DNA of 7,195 nucleotides from an uncultured Cellvibrio sp. (GTDB lineage Bacteria; Pseudomonadota; Gammaproteobacteria; Pseudomonadales; Cellvibrionaceae), in assembly GCA_946886255.1 (NCBI GenBank), contig CAMPIG010000248.1, positions 1 to 7,195 on the forward strand, written 5' to 3'. The notes below the pieces were generated by a model. The model did no database searches, had not been told where the DNA came from, and saw nothing but the letters and a program-made list of their open reading frames with translations. Below, one piece after another: positions 1 through 5,605 of this stretch. Both the position numbers and the translations under genes were made by a program. Numbering within the stretch: position 1 is the stretch's first letter; every line of letters begins with the position of its first letter.

Positions 1-1
1 G

Positions 2-559
2 ATTAAACAAGCGGCAGATTATTTGAACAATGTGATTTCTGACATCCTCGCCCTGCCCGTTCTGGATAACGGTGAATGGGAGTTGGATGATGCGCTGGAT
101 ATTCAGGTTCTACTCGAAACCCTGCTGGAAAATTACCATCAGGACGCCGAAGATAAGCACATTGATCTGAAGTTGAACTCCACCGTCGACGAGGCCCTGG
201 TACAAACCCACGGCAACATGTTGATTGGTGTATTTGAGAATATTCTGCGCAACGCGCTGCATTACACACCCCAGGGCGGCAATATCACCCTGGATTTGCA
301 CTATCTGGACAGCGACCAGGAATATATTGTCCACATCTGCGATAGCGGGCCCGGTGTACCAGAGAATGCTCTGGAGGATATCTTCGAGCCATTCTTCCGC
401 ACAGACCAGGCCAGGGATCGCGAAAGCGGTGGCTATGGTTTAGGGCTCGCGATTGCCCAGCGAACCGTTGCTTTGCACAAAGGCAAGATCAGCGCCCGCA
501 ATCTTATCGATGGCGGCTTGTGTGTCAGCGTGCAAATCCCCGCTGAGAAAAAAATATAG
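2..559 (+). CDS. CpxA-like sensor histidine kinase, C-terminal part (5' end outside the window)
   Basis: This is the end of a two-component sensor kinase, which autophosphorylates with ATP and passes the phosphate to a response regulator. The frame is open to the left edge with no stop, so the true start, sensor, membrane segments, HAMP and phospho-accepting His box lie outside. The visible part runs from the end of the dimerisation helices (to about base 110) into a full HATPase_c domain: N box FENILRNALHYTP (bases 233-271), G1 box DSGPGVP (341-361), F box IFEPFF (380-397) and G2 box GGYGLGLA (428-451). The stretch FRTDQARDRESGG between the F and G2 boxes closely matches E. coli CpxA as I recall it. 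That suggests an envelope-stress type kinase, but the missing sensor domain prevents a firm assignment. The partner regulator is probably upstream. The stop is TAG at 557-559. A TTG at 23 is only an internal codon. Confidence 0.9.
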   Translation: MKQAADYLNNVISDILALPVLDNGEWELDDALDIQVLLETLLENYHQDAEDKHIDLKLNSTVDEALVQTHGNMLIGVFENILRNALHYTPQGGNITLDLHYLDSDQEYIVHICDSGPGVPENALEDIFEPFFRTDQARDRESGGYGLGLAIAQRTVALHKGKISARNLIDGGLCVSVQIPAEKKI

Positions 560-590
560 TCACCGAAGCCAGTAGCCAAACTTTTGACGA

Positions 591-608
591 GCGGCAAATT
601 CTTGCCGC
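591..608 (+). terminator. Hairpin after the kinase gene, possible weak terminator
   Basis: GCGGCAA (591-597) and TTGCCGC (602-608) form a perfect 7-bp stem with a 4-base ATTC loop, 31 bases after the kinase stop codon. No T-run follows (the next bases are CCCATCATG), so it is not a canonical intrinsic terminator. It may protect the mRNA 3' end or act with Rho. Confidence 0.4.
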
Positions 609-717
609 CCCATCATGATTTATCCGCCACAATCCCGCCGTGATTGCCTCACAAATAAAATGAAAATTGCCTTTTAATCGATTGATTTTAATAGCATTTC
701 TCTAGCCATAACGAAGC

Positions 718-733
718 TGGCATACTTTTCGCT
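718..733 (+). promoter_or_regulatory. Weak sigma-54-like promoter match upstream of the diguanylate cyclase
   Basis: TGGCATACTTTTCGCT has the GG-N10-GC spacing of RpoN promoters. It matches the -24 element TGGCA fully, but differs in the next two bases and in one base of the -12 element (TCGC in place of TTGC). Transcription would begin near 744 and leave a leader of roughly 105 bases. A single match of this quality can occur by chance, and no enhancer-binding protein gene is visible nearby. Confidence 0.22.
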
Positions 734-849
734 CACAACTCAATAAGCACAGCCAGATCATTGGCAGCACCTGCATATAGCATTCCCCCAGGTATTTTTT
801 AAGCGGGTCGCTTGAGCAGCAACAAGAGTTGAATAACAGGTAAAAGAAT

Positions 850-1782
850 ATGCGGGATATGACCATGGTGAAAAACGCGCAGAGCGAAACTGCTCAGGGC
901 GAATATTCTGCTGCCCCATCCGCAATACCTCACCTTACCCCGCCGGAGCTGCTTGAAGCGCGCAACAAACTTATGCAAGGACTCCAAATCAGTCAGGACC
1001 CGCACGAAATTGTTGCCGTGTTTTTTTCTCACATGGAAAACATCCTCGGTGTACAAGGGCTGCGTTATCATTTCAGCGATGATGAAACGCTGAAGCTCGG
1101 TCGCGAAGCTATTCATCATTGCGATTATCGATTAAATGTCGCGGACACCTATCTGGGTGAGCTTGTCCTCAGCCGTAGCAAACGTTTTGTAGAGCAGGAG
1201 CTTGCGTTACTCGAGAGCTTGCTGGCTCACCTGGTGTATCCCCTGCGTAACGCACTTCGTTATCAGGACGCCATTGCTCTAGCTCTGCAAGACCCGCTGA
1301 CCGGGCTGGGAAATCGCACTGCATTGGATAAAGCCTTGCGCCAGGAACTGCAACTGGCTGAGCGCTATGATCAGGATCTGTCGTTACTGATGATTGATAT
1401 CGATCATTTCAAATCGATCAACGACAAACACGGCCACAGTCGCGGCGACCAAGTCCTGCGCGAAGTTGCGAGGAGAATTCAAACCGTATGTCGCGAATCA
1501 GACATCACCTTTCGTTACGGCGGCGAAGAATTTGTTGTATTACTGAGGAAAACTGGCGCCAGCGGTGCATTGATTATTGCGGAAAGATTGCGGCGTGAAA
1601 TTGCCAAATTGCGCTTCGGTGACAATAGAGACAGCTTTGCCACAACCGTGAGTATTGGTGTGGGAAGCCGCGGGTGCGATAAAGAAAAAATCGATGCGAT
1701 ATTTGAGCGGGCAGACAAAGCACTTTATTACGCTAAAGCCAACGGTCGCAATTGCATCATGAATTTGCAGGCGGCGAGCTGA
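850..1782 (+). CDS. GGDEF-domain diguanylate cyclase with GAF-like N-terminal region
   Basis: This 310-residue protein is predicted to make cyclic di-GMP from two GTP. Residues about 30-145 form an alpha/beta region with no evident signal peptide or membrane helix, resembling a degenerate GAF-type sensor. The GGDEF domain follows: DPLTGLGNR (148-156), MIDIDHFKSIND (181-192, with metal-binding D183), the active-site loop GGEEF (224-228) and the closing ADKALYYAKANGRN (288-301). RESD (215-218) lies five residues before GGEEF, matching the RxxD inhibitory site, so product inhibition is likely. All expected catalytic residues seem present, so I infer an active enzyme. There is no EAL or HD-GYP domain. 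ATG at 850 follows AGG (838-840) by 9 bases; ATG codons at 859 and 865 are alternative starts. It is probably monocistronic. The signal it senses is unknown. Confidence 0.95.
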   Translation: MRDMTMVKNAQSETAQGEYSAAPSAIPHLTPPELLEARNKLMQGLQISQDPHEIVAVFFSHMENILGVQGLRYHFSDDETLKLGREAIHHCDYRLNVADTYLGELVLSRSKRFVEQELALLESLLAHLVYPLRNALRYQDAIALALQDPLTGLGNRTALDKALRQELQLAERYDQDLSLLMIDIDHFKSINDKHGHSRGDQVLREVARRIQTVCRESDITFRYGGEEFVVLLRKTGASGALIIAERLRREIAKLRFGDNRDSFATTVSIGVGSRGCDKEKIDAIFERADKALYYAKANGRNCIMNLQAAS

Positions 1783-1796
1783 TTAAATCAGCCGCC
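1770..1796. terminator. Inverted repeat over the cyclase stop codon, between convergent genes
   Basis: GGCGGC (1770-1775) pairs with GCCGCC (1791-1796), and TGAT (1780-1783) pairs with ATCA (1787-1790), leaving a 4-base bulge on the left arm and a TAA loop. The repeat includes the TGA stop of the cyclase gene and faces the end of rluB 53 bases away. It lacks a T-run on either strand, so an intrinsic terminator is uncertain. A 3'-end stabilising hairpin for the cyclase mRNA is an alternative. Confidence 0.4.
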
Positions 1797-1848
1797 CAAC
1801 CTTCAAAATATAAAAGCATCCAATCAGACCCGAGCTAGCCGATAAAAA

Positions 1849-2913
1849 TTACTCAGGCTGTTTTTTACGGGGAGGAACAACCGGCCGGCGCGGTGCCGAA
1901 GCCGCCCGTAAGCGTTTTTCATGGCGCTGCAGTTTAATAGCCTCGTCGCGCGTCGGGGGAGTGGGCTTTCCCAAACTACCTTTATCAAAACCTGCCGTAA
2001 GGCACAGGTCGTAAATTTCCTTGTCGGTTAACTCCATCCACTGCCCGACGCGTACATGGGAAGGAATAAAGATGTTTCCGTAACGTACGCGCTTGAGTCG
2101 ACTGACTTTAACACCCTGGGATTCCCACAAACGCCGCACTTCACGATTGCGTCCTTCCATCACCACACAATAGAACCAGCGATTGCGCGATTCGCCCGCA
2201 CCCTCAACGATATCGGTAAAACGTGCAACCCCATCTTCCAGTAACACGCCTTCCAATAAACGCTCTTTCATCTCGTCATCCACCGTTCCCTGAATGCGCA
2301 CCAGGTATTCACGGTCGATCACCGATGAAGGGTGCATCAGCTTATTAGCCAATTCACCGTCGTTGGTAAACAGCAGTAAACCGCTGGTATTGAAGTCGAG
2401 TCGCCCTACTGAAATCCAGCGCTCACCTTTAATCGGTGGCAGGCTGTCGTAAACCGTGCGGCGCCCTTCCGGATCTGAGCGCGAGCAAATCTCGCCTTCC
2501 GGTTTGTTGTAGAGAATGACGCGACGGCGGGACACTTCAGTTCGGGTGGCAACCCGCTGGCCGTTAACAAAAATCTTGTCGGCGGGGGTGACCCGATCAC
2601 CCAGCTTGGCAATCTGGTCATTCACCTTGACCGCCCCGCCCTCAATTGCACGTTCCATCTCGCGCCGCGAGCCCAGTCCTGCGCGAGCTAATACTTTCTG
2701 GAGTTTCTCGTCGCCGGCCGCCACTTCACCGGCAGATCCATGATCAACAGGCACGGCCTTATCCGTTGAACGAGATTTTCCAGATTTTGTTTTATCGGCC
2801 CCAATCGGCAATTGGGGCCGTGTTTTCCTGGTGTTTACGGGTCGATCAGACGCCGCCGGTTTACCTGATTTGCGCGGCTTGTCGGATGGATCTTGATGGG
2901 GATTTTTTACCAT
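1849..2913 (-). CDS. rluB: 23S rRNA pseudouridine synthase RluB
   Basis: RsuA-family enzyme; E. coli RluB converts U2605 of 23S rRNA to pseudouridine. Residues 68-110 are the S4 RNA-binding domain ([17 protein letters not shown] and onward). The catalytic domain has [19 protein letters not shown], in which D163 is the expected catalytic Asp, and the later motif [12 protein letters not shown] (243-254). The sequence tracks E. coli RluB closely in these parts, which favours RluB over RluE/RluF/RsuA. Its 354 residues are longer than E. coli RluB (about 290). The excess is an N-terminal extension of about 67 residues rich in Lys, Arg, Ser and Pro (14 K/R), predicted disordered, and there is also a basic C-terminal tail. 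ATG at 2913 lies 17 bases after the scpB stop, with no strong Shine-Dalgarno sequence. No other Met precedes the S4 domain, so the extension is probably genuine. It is the last gene of the minus-strand cluster. Confidence 0.96.
   Translation of the reverse strand: MVKNPHQDPSDKPRKSGKPAASDRPVNTRKTRPQLPIGADKTKSGKSRSTDKAVPVDHGSAGEVAAGDEKLQKVLARAGLGSRREMERAIEGGAVKVNDQIAKLGDRVTPADKIFVNGQRVATRTEVSRRRVILYNKPEGEICSRSDPEGRRTVYDSLPPIKGERWISVGRLDFNTSGLLLFTNDGELANKLMHPSSVIDREYLVRIQGTVDDEMKERLLEGVLLEDGVARFTDIVEGAGESRNRWFYCVVMEGRNREVRRLWESQGVKVSRLKRVRYGNIFIPSHVRVGQWMELTDKEIYDLCLTAGFDKGSLGKPTPPTRDEAIKLQRHEKRLRAASAPRRPVVPPRKKQPE
2796..2820 (-). repeat. Perfect 10-bp inverted repeat inside the 5' part of rluB
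   Basis: CGGCCCCAAT (2796-2805) and ATTGGGGCCG (2811-2820) form a perfect GC-rich 10-bp stem around a 5-base loop. It lies in the segment encoding the non-conserved basic extension of RluB (codons 32-40, RPQLPIGAD), about 95 bases after the start codon. It is the longest perfect hairpin I found. On the sense (minus) strand no T-run follows, so premature termination is not implied. On the plus strand TGTTTTCC follows. Confidence 0.6.
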
Positions 2914-2930
2914 AGGCTAGTGCAACAAGA

Positions 2931-3887
2931 TTAGTCGTTGCGAGGCTCCTCGTCCTCATTCGCGGCATCTGCCGCAGGGTTGGTGTCTGTTGTGCCGCTC
3001 AGGACCTTGTCATCGACAAGATCCTGGGGTGAATCTTCAATGGTTTCAAAGGCATCTTCACCTTCGACAAATTCTTCAAGGCTGTCATCGGTTGCAGCGC
3101 CTGCCACAGCGGTTTCAGGATTATCCGGGATAGGCGCATCGGTATCCGGTTCACCTAATCCTTCCTCATCGCCACCCAGATTAAGTACGGGGTTCAACTC
3201 ATCCAGATCGCGAATTTCACTCAGGGATGGCAGGTCTTCCAGACTTTTCAGGTTGAAGTAATCAAGAAACTGGCGCGTAGTTGCATAAAGCGATGGCCGC
3301 CCCGGTACATCGCGGTGACCAACCACCTTGACCCACTCACGCTCCATCAAGGTTTTCATGATGTGCGAACTCACCGCCACGCCACGAATTTCCTCAATAT
3401 CACCACGTGTAATCGGTTGACGATAGGCAATTAATGACAGGGTCTCCAGCAGCGCGCGGGAGTATTTTTGCGGCTTCTCTTCCCACAGGCGATTGACCCA
3501 GGGAGCAGAACTCTCACGCACCTGAAAACGCCAACCGGACGCGACCTCTTTCAATTCAAAGCCGCGTTCCTCACAAGCGGTTTCTATTGCTTGCAAGGCA
3601 ACCAATACATCTTCTTTGGCGGGTGCGACTTTTTCATCAAATAATTCCAGCAGCCGCGCCACGGTTAAAGGCTGACCTGCCGCGAGCAGCGCACCTTCAA
3701 TAATTTTACGCAATTGCTCCTGGTCAACGGCGAGCAAATGGGGATTGACGGCGAGGCTTTCTTCTTCCCGACCCTCATCCAAGACGTCATTACGGTCCTC
3801 TTCGCGACCGCTCTCTTCCTGGTTCTCATTGTCCGGCTCGAATTCGTCGAGTTCCGGAGTTATTTCGTCAGTATTTTCTATGGTCAT
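2931..3887 (-). CDS. scpB: Segregation and condensation protein ScpB
   Basis: ScpB is the winged-helix (kite) subunit that dimerises and binds the kleisin ScpA within the SMC-ScpAB condensin, which compacts and segregates the chromosome. The conserved core spans about residues 50-230: LRKIIEGALLAAGQPLT (59-75), the hallmark SRALLETLSLIAYRQPITRG (143-162) followed by DIEEIRGV (163-170), and GRPSLYATTRQFLDYF (186-201). At 318 residues it is much longer than the usual 180-200. The additions are an acidic N-terminal stretch (20 D/E in the first 46 residues) and an 82-residue acidic tail (237-318; 28 D/E, only K284 and R316 basic), both probably disordered. The ATG at 3887-3885 overlaps the scpA TGA as ATGA, which indicates translational coupling and equal expression with its partner. 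rluB starts 17 bases beyond its TAA. Confidence 0.96.
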   Translation of the reverse strand: MTIENTDEITPELDEFEPDNENQEESGREEDRNDVLDEGREEESLAVNPHLLAVDQEQLRKIIEGALLAAGQPLTVARLLELFDEKVAPAKEDVLVALQAIETACEERGFELKEVASGWRFQVRESSAPWVNRLWEEKPQKYSRALLETLSLIAYRQPITRGDIEEIRGVAVSSHIMKTLMEREWVKVVGHRDVPGRPSLYATTRQFLDYFNLKSLEDLPSLSEIRDLDELNPVLNLGGDEEGLGEPDTDAPIPDNPETAVAGAATDDSLEEFVEGEDAFETIEDSPQDLVDDKVLSGTTDTNPAADAANEDEEPRND

Positions 3888-4837
3888 GACATACGAGCTT
3901 TTACGTGTATTGGTCCAAAAGATTCGCTCTGTACAATTTCTACCAGCGACTCCTTGATTAATTCCATCACCGCCAGGAAGGTCACCACAACCCCCAAGCG
4001 CCCTTCTTCAATCGTGAACAGGCTGACAAAAGGAACAAAATGGTTGTGCGCCAGTTTATCCAGCACCTGCGCCATACGTTCACGGGTGGAGAGCTTTTCG
4101 CGCGATACGTGGTGACTTTCAAACATATCGGCACGCCGCAAAACCTCAGACAGCGCCAGCAGGAGTTCCTGCAACTCAACATCTGGTTCCGGGCGAGTAA
4201 GGTTACGATCCGGTGCCTGGGCCGTAGCCTGATAAACATCGCGGCCGATGCGCGGCAATTTATCGACATCTTCAGCAGCCTGTTTGAACCGCTCATATTC
4301 CTGCAAACGGCGGATTAATGAAGCGCGGGGATCCTCACCCTCATCCTCTTCTTCCGTCGAACGCGGCAGCAACATGCGTGATTTGATCTCCGCCAGCATA
4401 GCCGCCATCACCAGATATTCGGCAGCCAATTCAAACTGGTGCGCCTCCATGAGGTCCACATAGGCCATGTATTGGCTGGTGATTTCAGAGACATTGATAT
4501 CGAGGATATCGATATTCTGGCGCCTGATCAGATAGAGTAGTAAATCCAATGGCCCCTCGAAGGCTTCGAGGAAAACCTCAAGAGCATCCGGCGGGATGTA
4601 GAGATCCTGGGGTAACTGGGTATAGGCTTTGCCATGAACCATGGCAAAAGGCATTTCGGCCTGGCTGGGGCGATGGTTAGCTCCGTGGTTATCTCCCGGT
4701 TGCGCTTCGGGCGCAGGCGGCGTAGCAGACGAATCGGTCGTCACTTCGCCAGCCTCGTCGAGGGTATCGCTGATAGGATTATTCACAAAGAGATCCACAT
4801 TAACCACAGGAGCGCCCGAAACTACCAAAAACTCCAA
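3884..4837 (-). CDS. scpA: Segregation and condensation protein ScpA (kleisin)
   Basis: ScpA is the kleisin that bridges the SMC heads and binds ScpB. The N-terminal SMC-neck binding part is clear: LEVFLEAFEGPLDLLLYLIR (86-105), then QNIDILDINVSEIT (107-120) and LAAEYLVMAAMLAEIKSRMLLPRS (137-160). RASLIRRLQEYERFKQAAE (171-189) follows an acidic linker. A C-terminal winged-helix part (about 240-310) ends the protein. The open frame allows a TTG start at 4837, giving 317 residues. The first about 60 residues are low-complexity and unconserved, so the start is uncertain. ATG codons at residues 62 (4654) and 66 (4642) are alternatives; M62 has AGG five bases upstream. The upstream promoter-like site, with an expected mRNA start near 4850-4855, fits the TTG or a nearby GTG start. 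The stop overlaps scpB by 4 bases. Confidence 0.93.
   Translation of the reverse strand: MEFLVVSGAPVVNVDLFVNNPISDTLDEAGEVTTDSSATPPAPEAQPGDNHGANHRPSQAEMPFAMVHGKAYTQLPQDLYIPPDALEVFLEAFEGPLDLLLYLIRRQNIDILDINVSEITSQYMAYVDLMEAHQFELAAEYLVMAAMLAEIKSRMLLPRSTEEEDEGEDPRASLIRRLQEYERFKQAAEDVDKLPRIGRDVYQATAQAPDRNLTRPEPDVELQELLLALSEVLRRADMFESHHVSREKLSTRERMAQVLDKLAHNHFVPFVSLFTIEEGRLGVVVTFLAVMELIKESLVEIVQSESFGPIHVKARMS
4628..4648 (-). repeat. Perfect 9-bp inverted repeat at candidate internal starts of scpA
   Basis: TTTGCCATG (4628-4636) and CATGGCAAA (4640-4648) form a perfect 9-bp stem with a 3-base loop. In the scpA mRNA it covers codons 64-70 (FAMVHGK), including the ATG of Met66, and lies just after the ATG of Met62 (4654-4652). 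If translation began at Met66, the start codon would be buried in the stem. Confidence 0.55.
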
Positions 4838-4860
4838 ACCCCGGGCGGATTGAGGGAGGC

Positions 4861-4890
4861 ATTATAGCCATTATTACGCAGTGGTGACAG
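4861..4890 (-). promoter_or_regulatory. Sigma-70-like promoter for scpA-scpB-rluB
   Basis: On the minus strand CTGTCA (4890-4885; 4 of 6 matches to TTGACA) is followed after 18 bases by a perfect TATAAT (4866-4861). The spacing is normal. Transcription would start near 4850-4855, just before the TTG start of scpA at 4837, and would give a very short leader. The site lies in the 89-base gap between yciO and scpA, so it would let the condensin genes and rluB be made independently of the two upstream genes. It is a by-eye match and untested. Confidence 0.55.
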
Positions 4891-4926
4891 CATCGCTGGA
4901 AATCCCTAACAAGCATTTAAAATCAA

Positions 4927-5553
4927 TTAATTAGCAGTGAAATCTGAGAAATCACCTTTACCCTGGCGAATCAGTTCTGGTGTATCGCCGGTCAGGTCGA
5001 TGACGGTGGTAGGCTCTATGCCACAATAGCCGCCATCAATAACCAGTTCAACGTGATGCTCCAGCGTATCGCGAATGTCGTAAGGGTCGCTCAGGGGAAA
5101 CTCATCCCCGGGCAGGAGCAGGCTGCTGGTCATCAGAGGTTCACCCAGCTCTTCCATCAAGGCCAGCGCAATCTTGTTGTCGGGAACACGCAATCCGATG
5201 GTTTTGCGCTTGGGATGCATCAAGCGACGCGGCACTTCGGCGGTACCTTCCAGGATGAAGGTATAAGGTCCCGGCGTATGATTTTTCAGCAAACGAAAAA
5301 CCCGATTATCAACACGGGCATAAGTCGCCAGCTCCGAAAGATCGCGACACATCAAGGTGAAGTTGTGATGTTTATCGAGTTGACGCATGGCGCGGATGCG
5401 GTCCAACGCCATCTTATCGCCGATGTGGCAACCCACCGCGTAGGCGGAATCCGTCGGATAGGCAACCAACCCACCTTTACGGATGATATCCACCGCCTGA
5501 GTGATCAGACGGGCTTGCGGGTTTTCAGGGTGAATCTGAAAAAATTGCGCCAC
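4927..5553 (-). CDS. yciO: YciO, YrdC/Sua5-domain protein (L-threonylcarbamoyladenylate synthase family)
   Basis: This 208-residue protein matches E. coli YciO over its length: FFQIHPENPQARLITQA (4-20), YPTDSAYAVGC (32-42), HNFTLMCRDLSELATY (63-78), TPGPYTFIL (93-101), KRKTIGLRVP (115-124) and PTTVIDLT (181-188). It is a single YrdC-like domain without the extra Sua5 domain. Family members such as TsaC and Sua5 make threonylcarbamoyl-AMP for tRNA t6A. YciO is a paralogue whose own role is less settled. Where TsaC has its KxR basic motif I read R-Q-L (57-59), as in E. coli YciO, so I would not call it TsaC. The GTG start at 5553 has a strong AAGGAG (5564-5559) five bases upstream. It follows the PHP gene by 52 bases, probably in the same transcript. 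Confidence 0.94.
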   Translation of the reverse strand: MAQFFQIHPENPQARLITQAVDIIRKGGLVAYPTDSAYAVGCHIGDKMALDRIRAMRQLDKHHNFTLMCRDLSELATYARVDNRVFRLLKNHTPGPYTFILEGTAEVPRRLMHPKRKTIGLRVPDNKIALALMEELGEPLMTSSLLLPGDEFPLSDPYDIRDTLEHHVELVIDGGYCGIEPTTVIDLTGDTPELIRQGKGDFSDFTAN

Positions 5554-5558
5554 AGTTA

Positions 5559-5564
5559 CTCCTT
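5559..5564 (-). promoter_or_regulatory. Ribosome binding site of yciO
   Basis: AAGGAG on the minus strand, five bases before GTG (5553-5551). This strong site supports the GTG start, and the resulting N-terminus (MAQFFQIHPENPQ) aligns directly with that of E. coli YciO. Confidence 0.8.
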
Positions 5565-5590
5565 ACATTTCTTCTTGTTTATTTTTGCCG

Positions 5591-5605
5591 GCTGCTTAAC
5601 GCAGC
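5591..5605 (-). repeat. Short hairpin just after the PHP gene stop codon
   Basis: GCTGC and GCAGC form a 5-bp stem with a 5-base loop directly after the TAA stop (5608-5606) of the PHP gene. No T-run follows on the minus strand (the next bases are CGGCAAAAATAAAC), so read-through into yciO is expected. It may be a processing or stabilising element. Confidence 0.3.

Larger units (their letters stand above)
560..849. other. Intergenic spacer between kinase and diguanylate cyclase genes
   Basis: I find no credible gene in these 290 bases. The left part carries a GC hairpin (591-608) just after the kinase stop. An AT-rich part near 665-700 has TTTTAAT twice, 14 bases apart, flanking an ATCGAT core. 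A sigma-54-like match lies at 718-733. A small hairpin AAGCG-GGT-CGCTT sits at 801-813 in the presumed leader of the cyclase mRNA. I saw no GEMM-type (c-di-GMP) riboswitch core by eye, and no clear sigma-70 promoter with good -35 and -10 boxes at normal spacing. Confidence 0.6.

Noticed and set aside
801..813. Hairpin AAGCG-GGT-CGCTT after a T6 run in the cyclase leader, considered as a riboswitch or terminator
   Set aside because: The stem is only 5 bp, the T-run is on the wrong side for a plus-strand terminator, and no conserved riboswitch core is visible.
2516..2915. Arg/Ser/Pro-rich plus-strand frames opposite rluB
   Set aside because: Their composition is what the complement of a GC-rich basic coding region gives; nothing in them supports a protein.
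3714..4115. A 133-codon plus-strand frame opposite the scpA-scpB junction
   Set aside because: It is antisense to two well-conserved genes, has no plausible ribosome binding site or family resemblance, and reads as low-complexity shadow sequence.
4555..4571. Near-perfect palindrome CCTCGAAG-G-CTTCGAGG
   Set aside because: It falls on the codons for the universally conserved ScpA motif LEAFEGP, so the amino-acid sequence largely dictates it.
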